Of a stretch of 64,000 bases of DNA, positions 9,541 through 21,271 are shown one piece after another. The number at the start of each line of letters is the position of its first letter. The stretch's first letter is position 1. Below the pieces are notes generated by a model. That model had not been told where the DNA came from, made no database searches, and was given only the letters and a program-made list of their open reading frames with translations. The stretch is taken from positions 3,410,001-3,474,000 of the forward strand of contig NZ_AP018441.1 in assembly GCF_009937975.1 (NCBI RefSeq), given 5' to 3'. Source of the DNA: Undibacterium sp. YM2 (GTDB lineage: Bacteria; Pseudomonadota; Gammaproteobacteria; Burkholderiales; Burkholderiaceae_D). The translations under genes and the position numbers were made by a program.

Positions 9541-9582
9541 TTAATTCTTCGATTGATCAACTAGTTTGTTTTTAGCGATCCA
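9541..9582 (-). pseudogene. ilvC C-terminal remnant (13 codons plus stop)
   Basis: Reads [13 protein letters not shown] followed by TAA, identical in protein to the last 13 residues of IlvC at 9688-9729. All five base differences between the two are synonymous (CTA/TTG, TCG/TCC, AAG/AAA, AAT/AAC). The offset of 147 keeps it in the same frame as ilvC, and the 35 codons between the ilvC stop and this remnant contain no stop. Read-through of the ilvC stop would therefore add a 48-residue tail that repeats the natural C-terminus. More likely it is the leftover 3' end of a divergent ilvC allele after recombination. Confidence 0.75.
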
Positions 9583-9600
9583 AGTGCACTTGAAGGCGTA

Positions 9601-10719
<1,119 letters not shown>

Positions 10720-10761
10720 TTAAGTATTTTTGTAGGGGGTGGCGTATGCCTGAAACTATTT

Positions 10762-11253
10762 TTAAACCTTGAGGATGCGTTCGCCGCGTCCTATGCCTGA
10801 ACCACCGGTACGTACCGTTTCCAGAATTGCCGCACGGTCGATTGAATCGATGAAAGCATCCAATTTACCTTTATTACCGGTCAATTCTATGGTGTAGGTC
10901 TTTTCGGTGACATCAATGATGCGGCCACGGAAAATATCAGCGGTGCGCTTCATTTCTTCGCGTTCCTTGCCGACCGCTCTTACCTTGATCAGCATCAGTT
11001 CGCGTTCTATGTGCGCGCCCTCGGTCAGATCAACCACCTTGACTACCTCAATCAGGCGGTTCAAATGTTTGGTGATCTGTTCGATGATGTCGTCAGAACC
11101 AGAAGTCACGATCGTCATACGTGACAAGGTCGGGTCTTCGGTCGGTGCGACCGTCAGGGTTTCAATGTTATAGCCGCGCGCAGAAAACAGACCGACCACA
11201 CGGGACAAGGCACCGGCTTCATTTTCAAGAAGGATGGAAATAATATGTCTCAT
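10762..11253 (-). CDS. ilvN: Acetolactate synthase small (regulatory) subunit
   Basis: 163 aa. An N-terminal ACT domain (ISILLENEAGALSRVVGLF, SARGYNIETLTVAPTEDP) binds valine and imposes feedback inhibition on the large subunit; the C-terminal half (about 80-163) is the ALS_ss_C domain. Its ATG overlaps the ilvB stop codon by one base (TAATG), so translation of the two subunits is probably coupled. The length and the operon ilvBNC match the IlvH-type of most betaproteobacteria, so the symbol ilvH would be equally valid. Confidence 0.95.
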   Translation of the reverse strand: MRHIISILLENEAGALSRVVGLFSARGYNIETLTVAPTEDPTLSRMTIVTSGSDDIIEQITKHLNRLIEVVKVVDLTEGAHIERELMLIKVRAVGKEREEMKRTADIFRGRIIDVTEKTYTIELTGNKGKLDAFIDSIDRAAILETVRTGGSGIGRGERILKV

Positions 11254-12968
11254 TACAGATCCTCCGAACCCAGCAACATTTCAGTCAAGCCCTTGCCTGC
11301 CTTGACCATAGGCCAGACATTCTCGGTTTGATCAGTAATGAAATTCATGAATACCAGTCTGTCTTTCATGGCAAAGGCTTCACGCACTGCACCATCGACG
11401 TCTGCCGGGTTTTCTATCTTCATGCCGACGTGACCATAAGCTTCCACCAGCTTGGTGAAATCAGGCAAAGAGTCCATATAAGACTCAGAATAACGTGAAC
11501 CATAATCAATCTGCTGCCACTGCCTGACCATGCCAAGGAAGCGGTTGTTCAACAGAATAATTTTTGGTGTCAGGTGATATTGCTTGCAGGTCGCGAGCTC
11601 CTGTATGCACATCTGTATCGAGGCTTCGCCAGTGATACAGGCAACAGTCGCATCTGGATTAGCCATCTGCACACCCATGGCGTACGGCAAACCGACACCC
11701 ATGGTACCCAGACCACCGGAATTGATCCAGCGACGTGGTTTATCAAAGCGATAGTATTGCGCAGCCCACATCTGATGCTGGCCTACGTCAGAGGTAACGA
11801 AGGCATCGCCCTTGGTCACTTCCCAGACTTTTTCAACTACGGACTGTGGCTTGATGACTTCATTCGAAGTCGGGTATTTCAGGCATTCACGACCACGCCA
11901 TTCATTGACCTGCTTCCACCAGGCAGCCAGTGCCTTGGGATCAGGACGTGTCTCAACCGTACTCAGTTGCGACAGCATTTCCTGCAACACGTCTTTGACA
12001 TTGCCCACGATAGGAATATCAACCTTGACGCGCTTGGAAATCGACGATGGGTCAATATCAATATGAATGATCTTGCGCGGATGCGAAGCAAAATGCTTGG
12101 GATTGCCGATCACACGGTCATCAAAACGTGCGCCAATGGCGATCAGCACGTCACAGTGTTGCATGGCCATATTGGCTTCGTAAGTACCATGCATGCCTGG
12201 CATGCCGACGAATTTTTCATCACTGGCACGGTAGGCACCCAGACCCATCAGGGTATTGGTACATGGGAAGCCCAGCAAATCGACCAGCTTGTTCAATTCC
12301 GGCGCCGCATGCGCGAGTATCACGCCGCCACCGGTATAAATCATGGGGCGCTCAGCCTGCAACAGCAATTGCACAGCCTTGCGAATTTGACCTGCATGCC
12401 CTTTGTCGACTGGCTTGTAAGAGCGCATTTCGACTTCTTTAGGGTAGCTATAGGTAGTTTTGTGCATGCTGATATCTTTAGGGATATCCACCAGCACAGG
12501 ACCTGGACGACCTGTCGTTGCTATATAGAATGCTTTTTTGACGGTCTCGGCCAGGTCCCTGACGTCTTTCACCAAAAAATTATGCTTGACGCAAGGACGG
12601 GTAATGCCAACGGTATCACATTCCTGGAAAGCATCCTGGCCGATAACGGCACTGGGCACCTGACCTGAAATGATCACCATGGGAATCGAATCCATGTAAG
12701 CAGTTGCCAGGCCAGTTACCGCATTGGTAACGCCAGGTCCAGAAGTGACCAGAGCCACACCTACTTTATTGGAGGAACGGGAATAAGCATCGGCAGCATG
12801 AACTGCAGCCTGCTCATGACGCACCAGGATATGTTGAAACTTGTCCTGATTGAAAATCGCGTCATAGATATAGAGTACGGCACCGCCCGGATATCCGAAT
12901 ACGTGCTCAACACCCTCTTCGGCCAGACACTTGACAAGTATCTCTGCGCCTGTAAATTCTGAACTCAT
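11253..12968 (-). CDS. ilvB: Acetolactate synthase large (catalytic) subunit
   Basis: 571 aa ThDP/FAD enzyme condensing pyruvate with pyruvate or 2-oxobutyrate. The N-terminal ThDP-binding domain has VFGYPGGAVLYIYDA and the catalytic Glu in VRHEQAAVHAADAYSR. The C-terminal domain has GGLGTMGVGLPYAMG and the ThDP motif region ITGEASIQMCIQEL...NN, where the usual GDG is GEA, as is common in this order. The start at 12968 (MSSEFTGAEIL) follows AAGGA at good spacing; an upstream eight-codon extension is unlikely. First gene of ilvBNC. No branched-chain leader peptide was recognised in the 587 bases upstream. Confidence 0.96.
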   Translation of the reverse strand: MSSEFTGAEILVKCLAEEGVEHVFGYPGGAVLYIYDAIFNQDKFQHILVRHEQAAVHAADAYSRSSNKVGVALVTSGPGVTNAVTGLATAYMDSIPMVIISGQVPSAVIGQDAFQECDTVGITRPCVKHNFLVKDVRDLAETVKKAFYIATTGRPGPVLVDIPKDISMHKTTYSYPKEVEMRSYKPVDKGHAGQIRKAVQLLLQAERPMIYTGGGVILAHAAPELNKLVDLLGFPCTNTLMGLGAYRASDEKFVGMPGMHGTYEANMAMQHCDVLIAIGARFDDRVIGNPKHFASHPRKIIHIDIDPSSISKRVKVDIPIVGNVKDVLQEMLSQLSTVETRPDPKALAAWWKQVNEWRGRECLKYPTSNEVIKPQSVVEKVWEVTKGDAFVTSDVGQHQMWAAQYYRFDKPRRWINSGGLGTMGVGLPYAMGVQMANPDATVACITGEASIQMCIQELATCKQYHLTPKIILLNNRFLGMVRQWQQIDYGSRYSESYMDSLPDFTKLVEAYGHVGMKIENPADVDGAVREAFAMKDRLVFMNFITDQTENVWPMVKAGKGLTEMLLGSEDL

Positions 12969-13555
12969 AAATTGTGTCCTTTCAAGGTCCATAGGAGATT
13001 GATCGGATGTTCTTTCCTGGCGAAATCGACATGTAAATACCGGAAAGCTGAAATCCCTTTACGTGCGGTCACATTCCCCTTTACACATCCGTTGGATATG
13101 GTGCCAGGCAAGGCTTAGTGCACTCGTTCAATCAGTATTAAGGCTTTACAACGACAGACTTCTCACGCTTGTGGCATGGGTCAGAACAAACAGCTACTTA
13201 AAGCAAACTTGTCGACAACGGCATTGTGGGCTGTTACAGACAAGTATTTTGTGCCCCGAGATTTTGGAGCGGACTCACAAGGTACTGCGTCGCAGCAATT
13301 TGGTCAAGGAAAATTCTATAAGAAAAGAAACTTATTTGCCGTTAAAATGTTATCAAATGACAATAAACCACAAAATTCAGGACATAAGCACGTATTTTTG
13401 CTAGCATGTGCGCAATTTTGCATAGCCAGCTTCTTTAGCTCAACGCCATTGATCGCCATTGATCAAAGCCAATGCGTAACGACAATGAGGAAGCCGCGCC
13501 TGCTATAACAACGTAACTCAACGCAAAGCAAACGTAAAGCGCGTAACTGCCAACA
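12969..13555. other. Intergenic region between divergent ilvB and the sigma-factor operon
   Basis: 587 bases with no credible gene. It must hold the promoters of ilvBNC (leftward) and of the sigma operon (rightward). A short direct repeat GCCATTGATC occurs twice in tandem near 13444-13463. I looked for a Leu/Ile/Val-rich leader peptide on the minus strand and found none. A possible frame at 13063-13404 has no family features or plausible start signals. Confidence 0.6.
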
Positions 13556-14125
13556 ATGGCCACAGACAAAGAATTATCCAGCTTTTTGGAAGGTGTAGAA
13601 CGACGCGCTTTCAAACATGCTGTCTATACGGTAAGAAATGAAGAGTCTGCTCTGGACATTGTCCAGGAAGCAATGATCAAGCTCGCCGAAAAATACGGCG
13701 ATAAACCGGCGGCAGAATTGCCCATGCTGTTCCAGCGCATACTGCAAAACACTATCCTGGATTTTTTTCGCCGGGAAAAGGTCAGAAACACCTGGGTCAG
13801 CTTGTTTTCCAGCATTACGCCGTCAAATAACCAGGACGACGATAATTTTGACTTACTGGAAAGTTATGCTGAAGAAGGCTCGGAATCATCCGAGTCCAGT
13901 GCCGACAAGATAGAACGTGAGCAAGTTCTTAACATAATTGACGAAGAAATAAAAAAACTTCCAGCACGTCAACGGGAAGCATTCCTCATGCGTTATTGGG
14001 AAGACATGGATGTAGCGGAAACCGCCGCTGCAATGGGTTGCTCAGAAGGTAGCGTCAAAACACACTGCTCCAGGGCAACACACGCATTGGCCGTCACGCT
14101 CAAGGCGAAAGGAATACACCTATGA
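13556..14125 (+). CDS. RNA polymerase sigma factor, sigma-70 family (ECF-like)
   Basis: 189 aa. Region 2 is seen around residues 20-80 (YTVRNEESALDIVQEAMIKLAEKYG, then LFQRILQNTILDFFRREK). Region 4 with its helix-turn-helix is at about 135-180 (LPARQREAFLMRYWEDMDVAETAAAMGCSEGSVKTH). Between them is an acidic linker (NNQDDDNFDLLESYAEEGSESSESS). No region 1 or 3, so it is an ECF-type factor. The next gene overlaps its stop by 4 bases and encodes a single-span membrane protein, an arrangement that suggests, but does not prove, an anti-sigma partner. This sigma/DUF3619/DUF3106/RDD order recurs in Burkholderiales. Confidence 0.9.
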   Translation: MATDKELSSFLEGVERRAFKHAVYTVRNEESALDIVQEAMIKLAEKYGDKPAAELPMLFQRILQNTILDFFRREKVRNTWVSLFSSITPSNNQDDDNFDLLESYAEEGSESSESSADKIEREQVLNIIDEEIKKLPARQREAFLMRYWEDMDVAETAAAMGCSEGSVKTHCSRATHALAVTLKAKGIHL

Positions 14126-14538
14126 ATTACTCAAAAGAAGCAAAAGACCTTGAGTTTGCCTACAAGGTAAGACGGGCTCTGAATGAGTCTGCAGAAAGCC
14201 TGCCTGCTCCTACTCTGGACAGGTTGGCGCAAGCACGCAAGGCGGCTTTGGCACGCAAAAAGCAGGAAGCGCCTGCGGCAGTACAGGTATTCAAGGGCGT
14301 ATTGGCTGGCAACTCTGGATTTTCTTTCCAGGGACCAGGTTCCTGGATGGGCAAACTGGGCCTGGCCCTGCCTTTGCTGGTGCTGGTTGTTGGCTTGCTG
14401 GGCATTTATGAATACGAGCAACAGCAAAACATTAATGAACTGGCAGATATTGATACTGCCGTCCTGGTGGATGAATTACCGCCAGCCGCCTATGTTGATA
14501 CCGGGTTCAGTGCTTATTTGAACAAAACGGAGGAGTAG
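14122..14538 (+). CDS. DUF3619 family single-span membrane protein
   Basis: 138 aa. The N-terminal cytoplasmic part (about 1-70) begins FAYKVRRALNESAESLPAPTLDRLAQARKAAL, typical of DUF3619. One transmembrane helix lies around residues 78-98 (LGLALPLLVLVVGLLGIYEY), followed by an acidic periplasmic tail. Start overlaps the sigma-factor stop (ATGA-type). Function unknown. Topology and position behind an ECF sigma gene fit an anti-sigma factor, though no zinc-binding anti-sigma motif (HxxxCxxC) is present, so this is inference. Confidence 0.8.
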   Translation: MNYSKEAKDLEFAYKVRRALNESAESLPAPTLDRLAQARKAALARKKQEAPAAVQVFKGVLAGNSGFSFQGPGSWMGKLGLALPLLVLVVGLLGIYEYEQQQNINELADIDTAVLVDELPPAAYVDTGFSAYLNKTEE

Positions 14539-14540
14539 TA

Positions 14541-15245
14541 GTGACGTTTGCGTTAATACCGAATACTGTTTGTCTCATTATTCTGTCTCTTGCAATACCG
14601 CTGGCTTTTGCCGGCGGTATTTCTGTTCCTGCGTCCAATCCACAAAGCACAGCTAAAGCCAGCACTGGCCTGCTGGGTGGCAGCACTTTGAGCAAACCGC
14701 TGTGGACAGAACTCAGTGCAGCACAGAAACAGGCTTTGGCACCATTGAGTCCGGAATGGGACAAGATGTCAGAACTCGGTAAGAAAAAATGGCTGGGTAT
14801 CGCCGATCGTTACGCAACGATGAAGCCGGACGAGCAAGCCAGGTTGCAAGAGCGCATGCGCGACTGGGTCAAACTGACCCCTGAGCAACGCATGGCTGCC
14901 CGCGAAAATTATGCAAAATCAACACAACTCAAGCCTGAGCACAAGTCGGCCCAATGGCAACAATATCAACAGCTGAGTGAAGAAGAAAAAAAACGCCTCG
15001 CAGATGAAAACCAGAAAAAGAAAAGTGTGACCAATCTCCCATCAGAATCTGTCAAGAATCCGAAAATCCTGACCCCAATCAAGGTAGGCCCGACGCCGCC
15101 TAGCACATCAGCGCCAGCAGTTAAAGTAATTACACCGCCTGCAACAGTGATTGCAGCTCCAGTCGCTTCATCTGTCATTGCCACACCGGCATCTACCGCT
15201 ACCGATAGCACTGCTGCCAGCGCACCTGCGTCCCAAAACAAGTAA
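14541..15245 (+). CDS. DUF3106 domain protein, exported
   Basis: 234 aa, GTG start behind GGAGGAG, two bases after the previous stop. N-terminal signal sequence (about 1-24, ending FAGG). The central part (about 50-150) shows the DUF3106 pattern: KPLWTELSAAQKQALAPL, then repeated heptad-like helices with LTPEQRMAARENY and LSEEEKKRLADEN. The C-terminal 70 residues are low-complexity Pro/Ala/Thr/Ser, probably a flexible periplasmic tail. Function unknown; it resembles helical envelope proteins of the CpxP/Spy kind in general layout. A periplasmic sensing role with the upstream sigma factor is conjecture. Confidence 0.8.
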   Translation: MTFALIPNTVCLIILSLAIPLAFAGGISVPASNPQSTAKASTGLLGGSTLSKPLWTELSAAQKQALAPLSPEWDKMSELGKKKWLGIADRYATMKPDEQARLQERMRDWVKLTPEQRMAARENYAKSTQLKPEHKSAQWQQYQQLSEEEKKRLADENQKKKSVTNLPSESVKNPKILTPIKVGPTPPSTSAPAVKVITPPATVIAAPVASSVIATPASTATDSTAASAPASQNK

Positions 15246-15249
15246 TCCC

Positions 15250-15768
15250 GTGAATTCTGATCTGACTGCCCCAGCCATACGTCGCCGCCTGATTTGCATG
15301 GTCTATGAGGCCATGCTGCTGTTTGGCATCGTTTTTGTCTCCGGCTTTATCTTTGATGTGATTACGCAAAGCAAACATGCCCTGACCTTGCGTCATGCCC
15401 GCCAGTTCTGGCTGTTTCTCGTTATCGGAGCTTATTTTGTGTTTTGCTGGAGCCGCAGTGGCCAAACTCTGGCCATGCAGACCTGGCGCATCAAGGTGGT
15501 CGATCTGGATGGCAGCAAACTCCCCGTAGTCAAGGCCATTGTGCGCTACTGCCTGGCATGGATGTGGTTTTTGCCCGCCATGGCGCTGGACTATCAACTT
15601 GGCTTAAAAGAGTGGCAAATGGCTGGCGTGGTCATCGCCGGCATGCTGGCCTGGGCATACACCGCCCGTTTCGACAAGCAGGGCCAGTTCTTGCATGACC
15701 GTCTGGCCAAGACCAGATTGATCCATATTCCCTCAGAAATTGAGCTGAAAGCACAGTCAGGAACCTGA
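15250..15768 (+). CDS. RDD family membrane protein
   Basis: 172 aa from the GTG at 15250, four bases after the DUF3106 stop. Three to four transmembrane segments; the characteristic basic/acid pattern is seen in PAIRRRLICMVYEAMLLFGIV and the conserved GQTLAMQTWRIKVVDLDG. RDD proteins are small inner-membrane proteins of mostly unknown function; some are linked to ion exchange. Last gene of the four-gene sigma operon. An upstream in-frame extension exists but overlaps the DUF3106 coding region and is not conserved in type. Confidence 0.85.
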   Translation: MNSDLTAPAIRRRLICMVYEAMLLFGIVFVSGFIFDVITQSKHALTLRHARQFWLFLVIGAYFVFCWSRSGQTLAMQTWRIKVVDLDGSKLPVVKAIVRYCLAWMWFLPAMALDYQLGLKEWQMAGVVIAGMLAWAYTARFDKQGQFLHDRLAKTRLIHIPSEIELKAQSGT

Positions 15769-15830
15769 TACTCTTTTGATGTTGCGCTTTCAATGTTATT
15801 CTTATGAAATAAATTATCGAGAAGAATGAC

Positions 15831-16502
15831 ATGCAACACAAAGCTCCTCGTCGCACCAGGGAACGCATACTTGAGTTATCCCTGCGCCTTTTCAATGAAT
15901 TCGGTGAACCCAATATCACCACAACTGTGATTGCTGAGGAAATGAATATTTCCCCGGGCAATCTGTATTATCATTTCCGCAACAAAGACGACATCGTCAA
16001 TTCCATCTTTGTGCAGTTCGAGGCAGAGATCAACAAGAAGCTGGCTTTCCCTGAAGGGCGCAAAGCCAATATCCAGGATATCTGGACTTACCTTCACCTG
16101 ACGTTTGAACTGGTCTGGCGTTATCGCTTTTTCTACCGCGACCTCAATGACCTGCTCTCCAGGAACCGCAAGTTGGAACTGAATTTCAAAGAGATACTAA
16201 CGCACAAGATCAAGGTCGCGACCGAATTGTGCAATGGCTTGCGCGCCGATGGTGAATTTGAAGCCAGCGATATCGATATCGACGCCTTGGCGACCAATAT
16301 GGTGGTAGTTGCAACTTACTGGCTGTCGTATGAATATGTCCGTAATCCGCGCAAATATACCGAACTGCAAACTATGTCAGAGTCGCTGGCACGTGGCTGT
16401 TATCAGGTGATTGTGCTGATCAGCCCTTACCTGCGCGGAGAAACCAAGAACGTCTTTGAGAAACTGTCGCAAGACTATTTGCGCAAGATCAATCCAGCAT
16501 GA
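15831..16502 (+). CDS. TetR/AcrR family transcriptional regulator
   Basis: 223 aa. N-terminal helix-turn-helix at about 8-55 (TRERILELSLRLFNEFGEPNITTTVIAEEM, NISPGNLYYHFRNKDDIVNSIF) is a clear TetR DNA-binding domain. The C-terminal ligand domain is Tyr/Trp-rich and unspecific. Its stop overlaps the start of the LOG hydrolase gene by 4 bases, so the two are translated together. The regulated genes and ligand cannot be read from sequence. Confidence 0.92.
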   Translation: MQHKAPRRTRERILELSLRLFNEFGEPNITTTVIAEEMNISPGNLYYHFRNKDDIVNSIFVQFEAEINKKLAFPEGRKANIQDIWTYLHLTFELVWRYRFFYRDLNDLLSRNRKLELNFKEILTHKIKVATELCNGLRADGEFEASDIDIDALATNMVVVATYWLSYEYVRNPRKYTELQTMSESLARGCYQVIVLISPYLRGETKNVFEKLSQDYLRKINPA

Positions 16503-17080
16503 AGAATATTTGCGTCTATTGCGGCTCTTCGCCAGGCATTACGGCAGACTATGCCATTGCAGCACGCCAACTGGCTGCTGAACTGGTCAGGCAAAACCTT
16601 GGCCTGGTGTATGGCGGTGGCAATGTCGGCCTCATGGGCGTCATTGCAGATGAAGTCATGCGCCTGGGCGGCAGAGTCACGGGTGTCATCCCCAAAGCAT
16701 TGATGGATAAAGAAGTTGGCCATACTGGCCTGAGCTCCCTGCATGTAGTTGCCAATATGCATGAACGCAAGGCCATGATGGCCGATTTGTCGGATGCCTT
16801 CATCGCCATGCCCGGCGGCATAGGCACACTCGAAGAATTATTTGAAGTGCTGACCTGGTCGCAACTGGGTTTTCATGAAAAGCCTGTTGGTTTATACAAT
16901 ATCAATGATTTTTACCAAAAACTGCATGATTTTCTCCTGCACACGGTAGAACAGGGCTTCTTGCGGCCTGGCCATCTGGACTTGCTGTATGTGGAAACCG
17001 ACCCAGCCCAGCTCTTGCAGAAGTTTGCCAACTATCGCCCGGTGCACGTGAAAAAATGGCTGGAAGTCAAAGACCTTTGA
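16499..17080 (+). CDS. LOG family nucleoside 5'-monophosphate phosphoribohydrolase (TIGR00730)
   Basis: 193 aa Rossmann-like protein. Shows the LOG signatures GGGNVGLMGVIADEV, the Arg motif ERKAMM and PGGIGTLEELFE (positions about 100-115), which form the active site. LOG enzymes hydrolyse the N-glycosidic bond of AMP or cytokinin nucleotides; in bacteria the physiological substrate is usually unclear, and many were once mislabelled lysine decarboxylase. Couples to the upstream TetR gene by a 4-base overlap. Confidence 0.93.
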   Translation: MKNICVYCGSSPGITADYAIAARQLAAELVRQNLGLVYGGGNVGLMGVIADEVMRLGGRVTGVIPKALMDKEVGHTGLSSLHVVANMHERKAMMADLSDAFIAMPGGIGTLEELFEVLTWSQLGFHEKPVGLYNINDFYQKLHDFLLHTVEQGFLRPGHLDLLYVETDPAQLLQKFANYRPVHVKKWLEVKDL

Positions 17081-17185
17081 TTTCTCTGCATGCCTGAAGC
17101 TTTACTCAAGGGCCAAAACCGCATGGCAAGGCCAAAAGCAGAGTAAAATGCGGCTTCATCCGACTTTTCGTGTTTATTTCAAATT

Positions 17186-17395
17186 ATGAAATTTTCCAAG
17201 CAATTCTCTTTGTACGAATCCGAAGCAACCAACTTCATCAAAGACTTGAAAAAAACCAATCCTGCACTGGAGCAAAGCCAGCGCGATGGCCGTGCCCTGC
17301 TGTGGGACAAGCAAGCGATAGATCTGGATACGCAAAAACGCAATCTCGAATCGCGTATTAACCAGCAAGCCTACGTGTATCAAAACAAAGGCTAA
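17186..17395 (+). CDS. DUF3460 family protein
   Basis: 69 aa, typical full length. The sequence LYESEATNFIKDLKKTNPALEQ followed by GRALLWDKQAIDL is the family pattern. Small, soluble and charged; function unknown. It is consistently found just upstream of scpA in betaproteobacteria, as here (45 bases), which may indicate a role linked to chromosome organisation, but nothing in the sequence shows it. Confidence 0.88.
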   Translation: MKFSKQFSLYESEATNFIKDLKKTNPALEQSQRDGRALLWDKQAIDLDTQKRNLESRINQQAYVYQNKG

Positions 17396-17440
17396 GGCTA
17401 ATACAGCCTGCCCTGATACCCAGATCAATCCGGAAAGCTA

Positions 17441-19176
<1,736 letters not shown>

Positions 19177-19177
<1 letters not shown>

Positions 19178-20076
19178 TGCGTCGTTTTCAATTGCTAACA
19201 GGCAGCCTTGCGCTTGCAGCCTGCCTGACTGGGAGTCTTGCATCAACCAGTTCGTATGCTGCCATCACGGTACTGGATGATGCACAACGCCCAGTCACGC
19301 TAGAAAAACCTGCGCAACGCGTCGTCAGCCTGGCACCGCATATCACTGAGATGCTGTTCGAGGCAGGCGCGGCAAATAACATCATCGCAGTGACTGATTA
19401 CAGTGATTATCCCGAGGCTGCGAAAAAACTGCCATCGATAGGTAATATTTTTGCACTGGACCTGGAGCGTCTGCTCTCCCTCAAGCCAGATCTGGTCATC
19501 GTCTGGGGTACGGGTAATGCAAAAATCCTGGCCAATAAATTGCGCAGCAACCACATTACAGTGTTTGAAAGTGAGCCCCATAATTTTGAAATGGTGGCAA
19601 CTTCGATAGAAAGACTGGCGACACTGGCTGGTACTGAAAGTACTGGTAAAGCCAATGCCCAAAAATTCAGGCAGCGTCTCGACAATCTGCGCAAGACTTA
19701 TCAATTGCCAGCAGGGGCAGCGCCGGTCAGCGTGTATTATCAAATGATACGCAGGCCTTTAATGACCATCAATGACACGCATATGGTGTCTGACTCCATA
19801 CGTCTGTGCGGAGGCAAAAATGTGTTTGGCCAGCTCAAAGAGTTAAGCTCCACCATCACCAATGAAGCAGTGCTGGCGGCGAACCCTGATGTCATCTTCA
19901 GCAGCGGTGAAAATATCGACAGCATGGCAGACTGGAAGCAATACCCGATACTGACAGCCGTAAAGAAAAACAACTTCTACACAGTCAAAGGTGACTGGCT
20001 GAACCGCGCGGGGCCACGCATACTCGATGGCACCGAAGCACTTTGTAAACATCTGGCCGCAGCAAGAAGCAAATAA
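19177..20076 (+). CDS. Periplasmic ABC substrate-binding protein, BtuF/FhuD-like
   Basis: 299 aa with a signal peptide (cleavage near SSYAA, about residue 28). It belongs to the helical-backbone class: VVSLAPHITEMLFEAGA is the typical cobalamin/haem/siderophore-binding entry, and LDLERLLSLKPDLVIVW follows. No permease or ATPase genes adjoin it, so the transporter partners are elsewhere. Starts inside the panC stop codon. BtuF (vitamin B12) is the most likely specificity from the Burkholderiales gene order scpA-panC-btuF, but the ligand cannot be read from sequence. Confidence 0.85.
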
Positions 20077-20158
20077 GCGCTGGCAGCAAACAATTTCTAT
20101 TCAAGCGATAATGTTTGTCTTGCTTGCTGCCGCAAGCCTTACAGATTGATTGCTACTC

Positions 20159-21055
20159 ATGCGCCAAGGTATTTTGTTTGCAGGCTCCGCGTATTTCCTC
20201 TGGGGCCTGTTCCCTATTTATTTCAAGACCCTGCACGACGTCCCTGCGCTGGAAATCCTACTGAACCGCATGCTATGGTCATTGCTATTCCTGGTTGGTG
20301 TGCTGACCTGGCGCAAGCAATGGGCCTGGGTCAGCACAGCCGTCAGACAACCAAAACTGATAGGCGGCTTTGCACTTAGCGCCGTACTTTTATCGGCCAA
20401 CTGGTTTGTGTATATCTGGGCTGTCAATCATGGTCATATCGTTGATGCCAGCCTGGGTTATTTCATCACGCCTCTCGTCAATATCCTCATAGGCTCAGTC
20501 TTGCTGCGTGAGAAACTGCGTCCAGGTCAATGGCTGTCAGTAGCGCTAGCTGCTGTTGGCGTCGCTTGGCTGACCATACAGACAGGCCATCTGCCATGGA
20601 TAGGCCTGGTGCTGGCAGCAACTTTTGGCACTTACGGCTTGCTGCGCAAGACTTCTGCCCTGGGTGCACTGGAAGGCTTGTCATTGGAAACCGCCCTGCT
20701 CTTCCCATTTGCCTTTGGCTGGCTATGCTGGATGACTTTGCAAGGACAAAACAGCTTCGTCGCCAGCAGCGTGGACATCAAAATGCTGCTGCTCATCAGT
20801 GGCCCTATCACTGCCATTCCCTTATTATTGTTTGCTGCTGGCGCCAGGCGCATACCGATGACGACACTGGGATTACTGCAATACATCTCGCCGCTGGTGC
20901 AGTTATTGCTCGGTGTGTGGCTATATCATGAACCTTTCGACCACAATAAACTGGCGGGCTTTATCGCCATTTGGGCAGCGCTGTTTGTCTATTCGGCAGA
21001 AGGTTTGTGGCGCAATTTCCGCACTGTCAAAATAGAAGCAAAACAAGGCAGCTAA
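20159..21055 (+). CDS. rarD: RarD protein, EamA/DMT family transporter
   Basis: About 298 aa with ten predicted membrane helices. Two EamA-type repeats; the RarD features GSAYFLWGLFPIYFKTL, LLSANWFVYIWAVNHG, DASLGYFITPLVNI and GLLQYISPLVQLLLGVW are clear. RarD was named for chloramphenicol sensitivity; the substrate is unknown. The ATG at 20159 is preferred over an in-frame TTG three codons earlier. The riboswitch for the next gene begins 55 bases after its stop. Confidence 0.92.
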   Translation: MRQGILFAGSAYFLWGLFPIYFKTLHDVPALEILLNRMLWSLLFLVGVLTWRKQWAWVSTAVRQPKLIGGFALSAVLLSANWFVYIWAVNHGHIVDASLGYFITPLVNILIGSVLLREKLRPGQWLSVALAAVGVAWLTIQTGHLPWIGLVLAATFGTYGLLRKTSALGALEGLSLETALLFPFAFGWLCWMTLQGQNSFVASSVDIKMLLLISGPITAIPLLLFAAGARRIPMTTLGLLQYISPLVQLLLGVWLYHEPFDHNKLAGFIAIWAALFVYSAEGLWRNFRTVKIEAKQGS

Positions 21056-21110
21056 GCGCCAATTGCCGCAAAAAGGCTATATAAATGGTTTCGTGTTAAA
21101 CTGCGGCCTA

Positions 21111-21190
21111 CGCTAGGGGTCCTGGACATAATATTTCCGGGTGAGAGAGTCCCTTTTACCTGATCTGGATAATGCCAACGAAGGGAAGCG
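21111..21190 (+). promoter_or_regulatory. TPP (thiamine pyrophosphate) riboswitch, THI element
   Basis: The core TGATCTGGATAATGCCAACG followed by AAGGGAAG matches the THI-box consensus closely. The upstream half has GGGGTCCTGG and the GGGTGAGAGAGTCCC arm, and the terminal stem CGCT (21111-21114) pairs with AGCG (21187-21190). It lies 81 bases upstream of the TonB-dependent receptor start, implying thiamine-repressed expression of that receptor. A hairpin for termination is not obvious; control may be at the ribosome-binding site. Confidence 0.95.
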
Positions 21191-21271
21191 CAAAGTCCCG
21201 GTCCCTCCTGCTTCTTTGTTTGCTCCCGCGCTGCCATCCACAACGCATTAAAAGCAAACCAAGAGCACATC

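Larger units (their letters stand above)
9454..9584 (-). repeat. 147-bp-offset tandem duplicate of the ilvC 3' end and terminator, distal copy
   Basis: This segment repeats 9601-9731 at an offset of exactly 147 bases. From 9518 to 9584 only about 7 of 67 positions differ. It holds a copy of the last 13 ilvC codons with stop, a 12-bp perfect palindrome (9492-9515) and an 11-bp terminator hairpin (9455-9480). The two copies' hairpins differ in sequence in both arms, yet each remains paired. Confidence 0.85.

Noticed and set aside
11574..12668. 364-codon open frame on the plus strand opposite ilvB
   Set aside because: Shadow frame of a strongly coding gene; no family features, no ribosome-binding site.
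12969..13260. Search for an ilvB leader peptide similar to the leuA one
   Set aside because: No ORF with clustered Ile, Val or Leu codons and no segment complementary to the ilvB ribosome-binding site was seen.
13063..13404. 113-codon open frame upstream of the sigma factor
   Set aside because: No start signals, no family, composition unlike coding sequence here; lies in the promoter gap of two operons.
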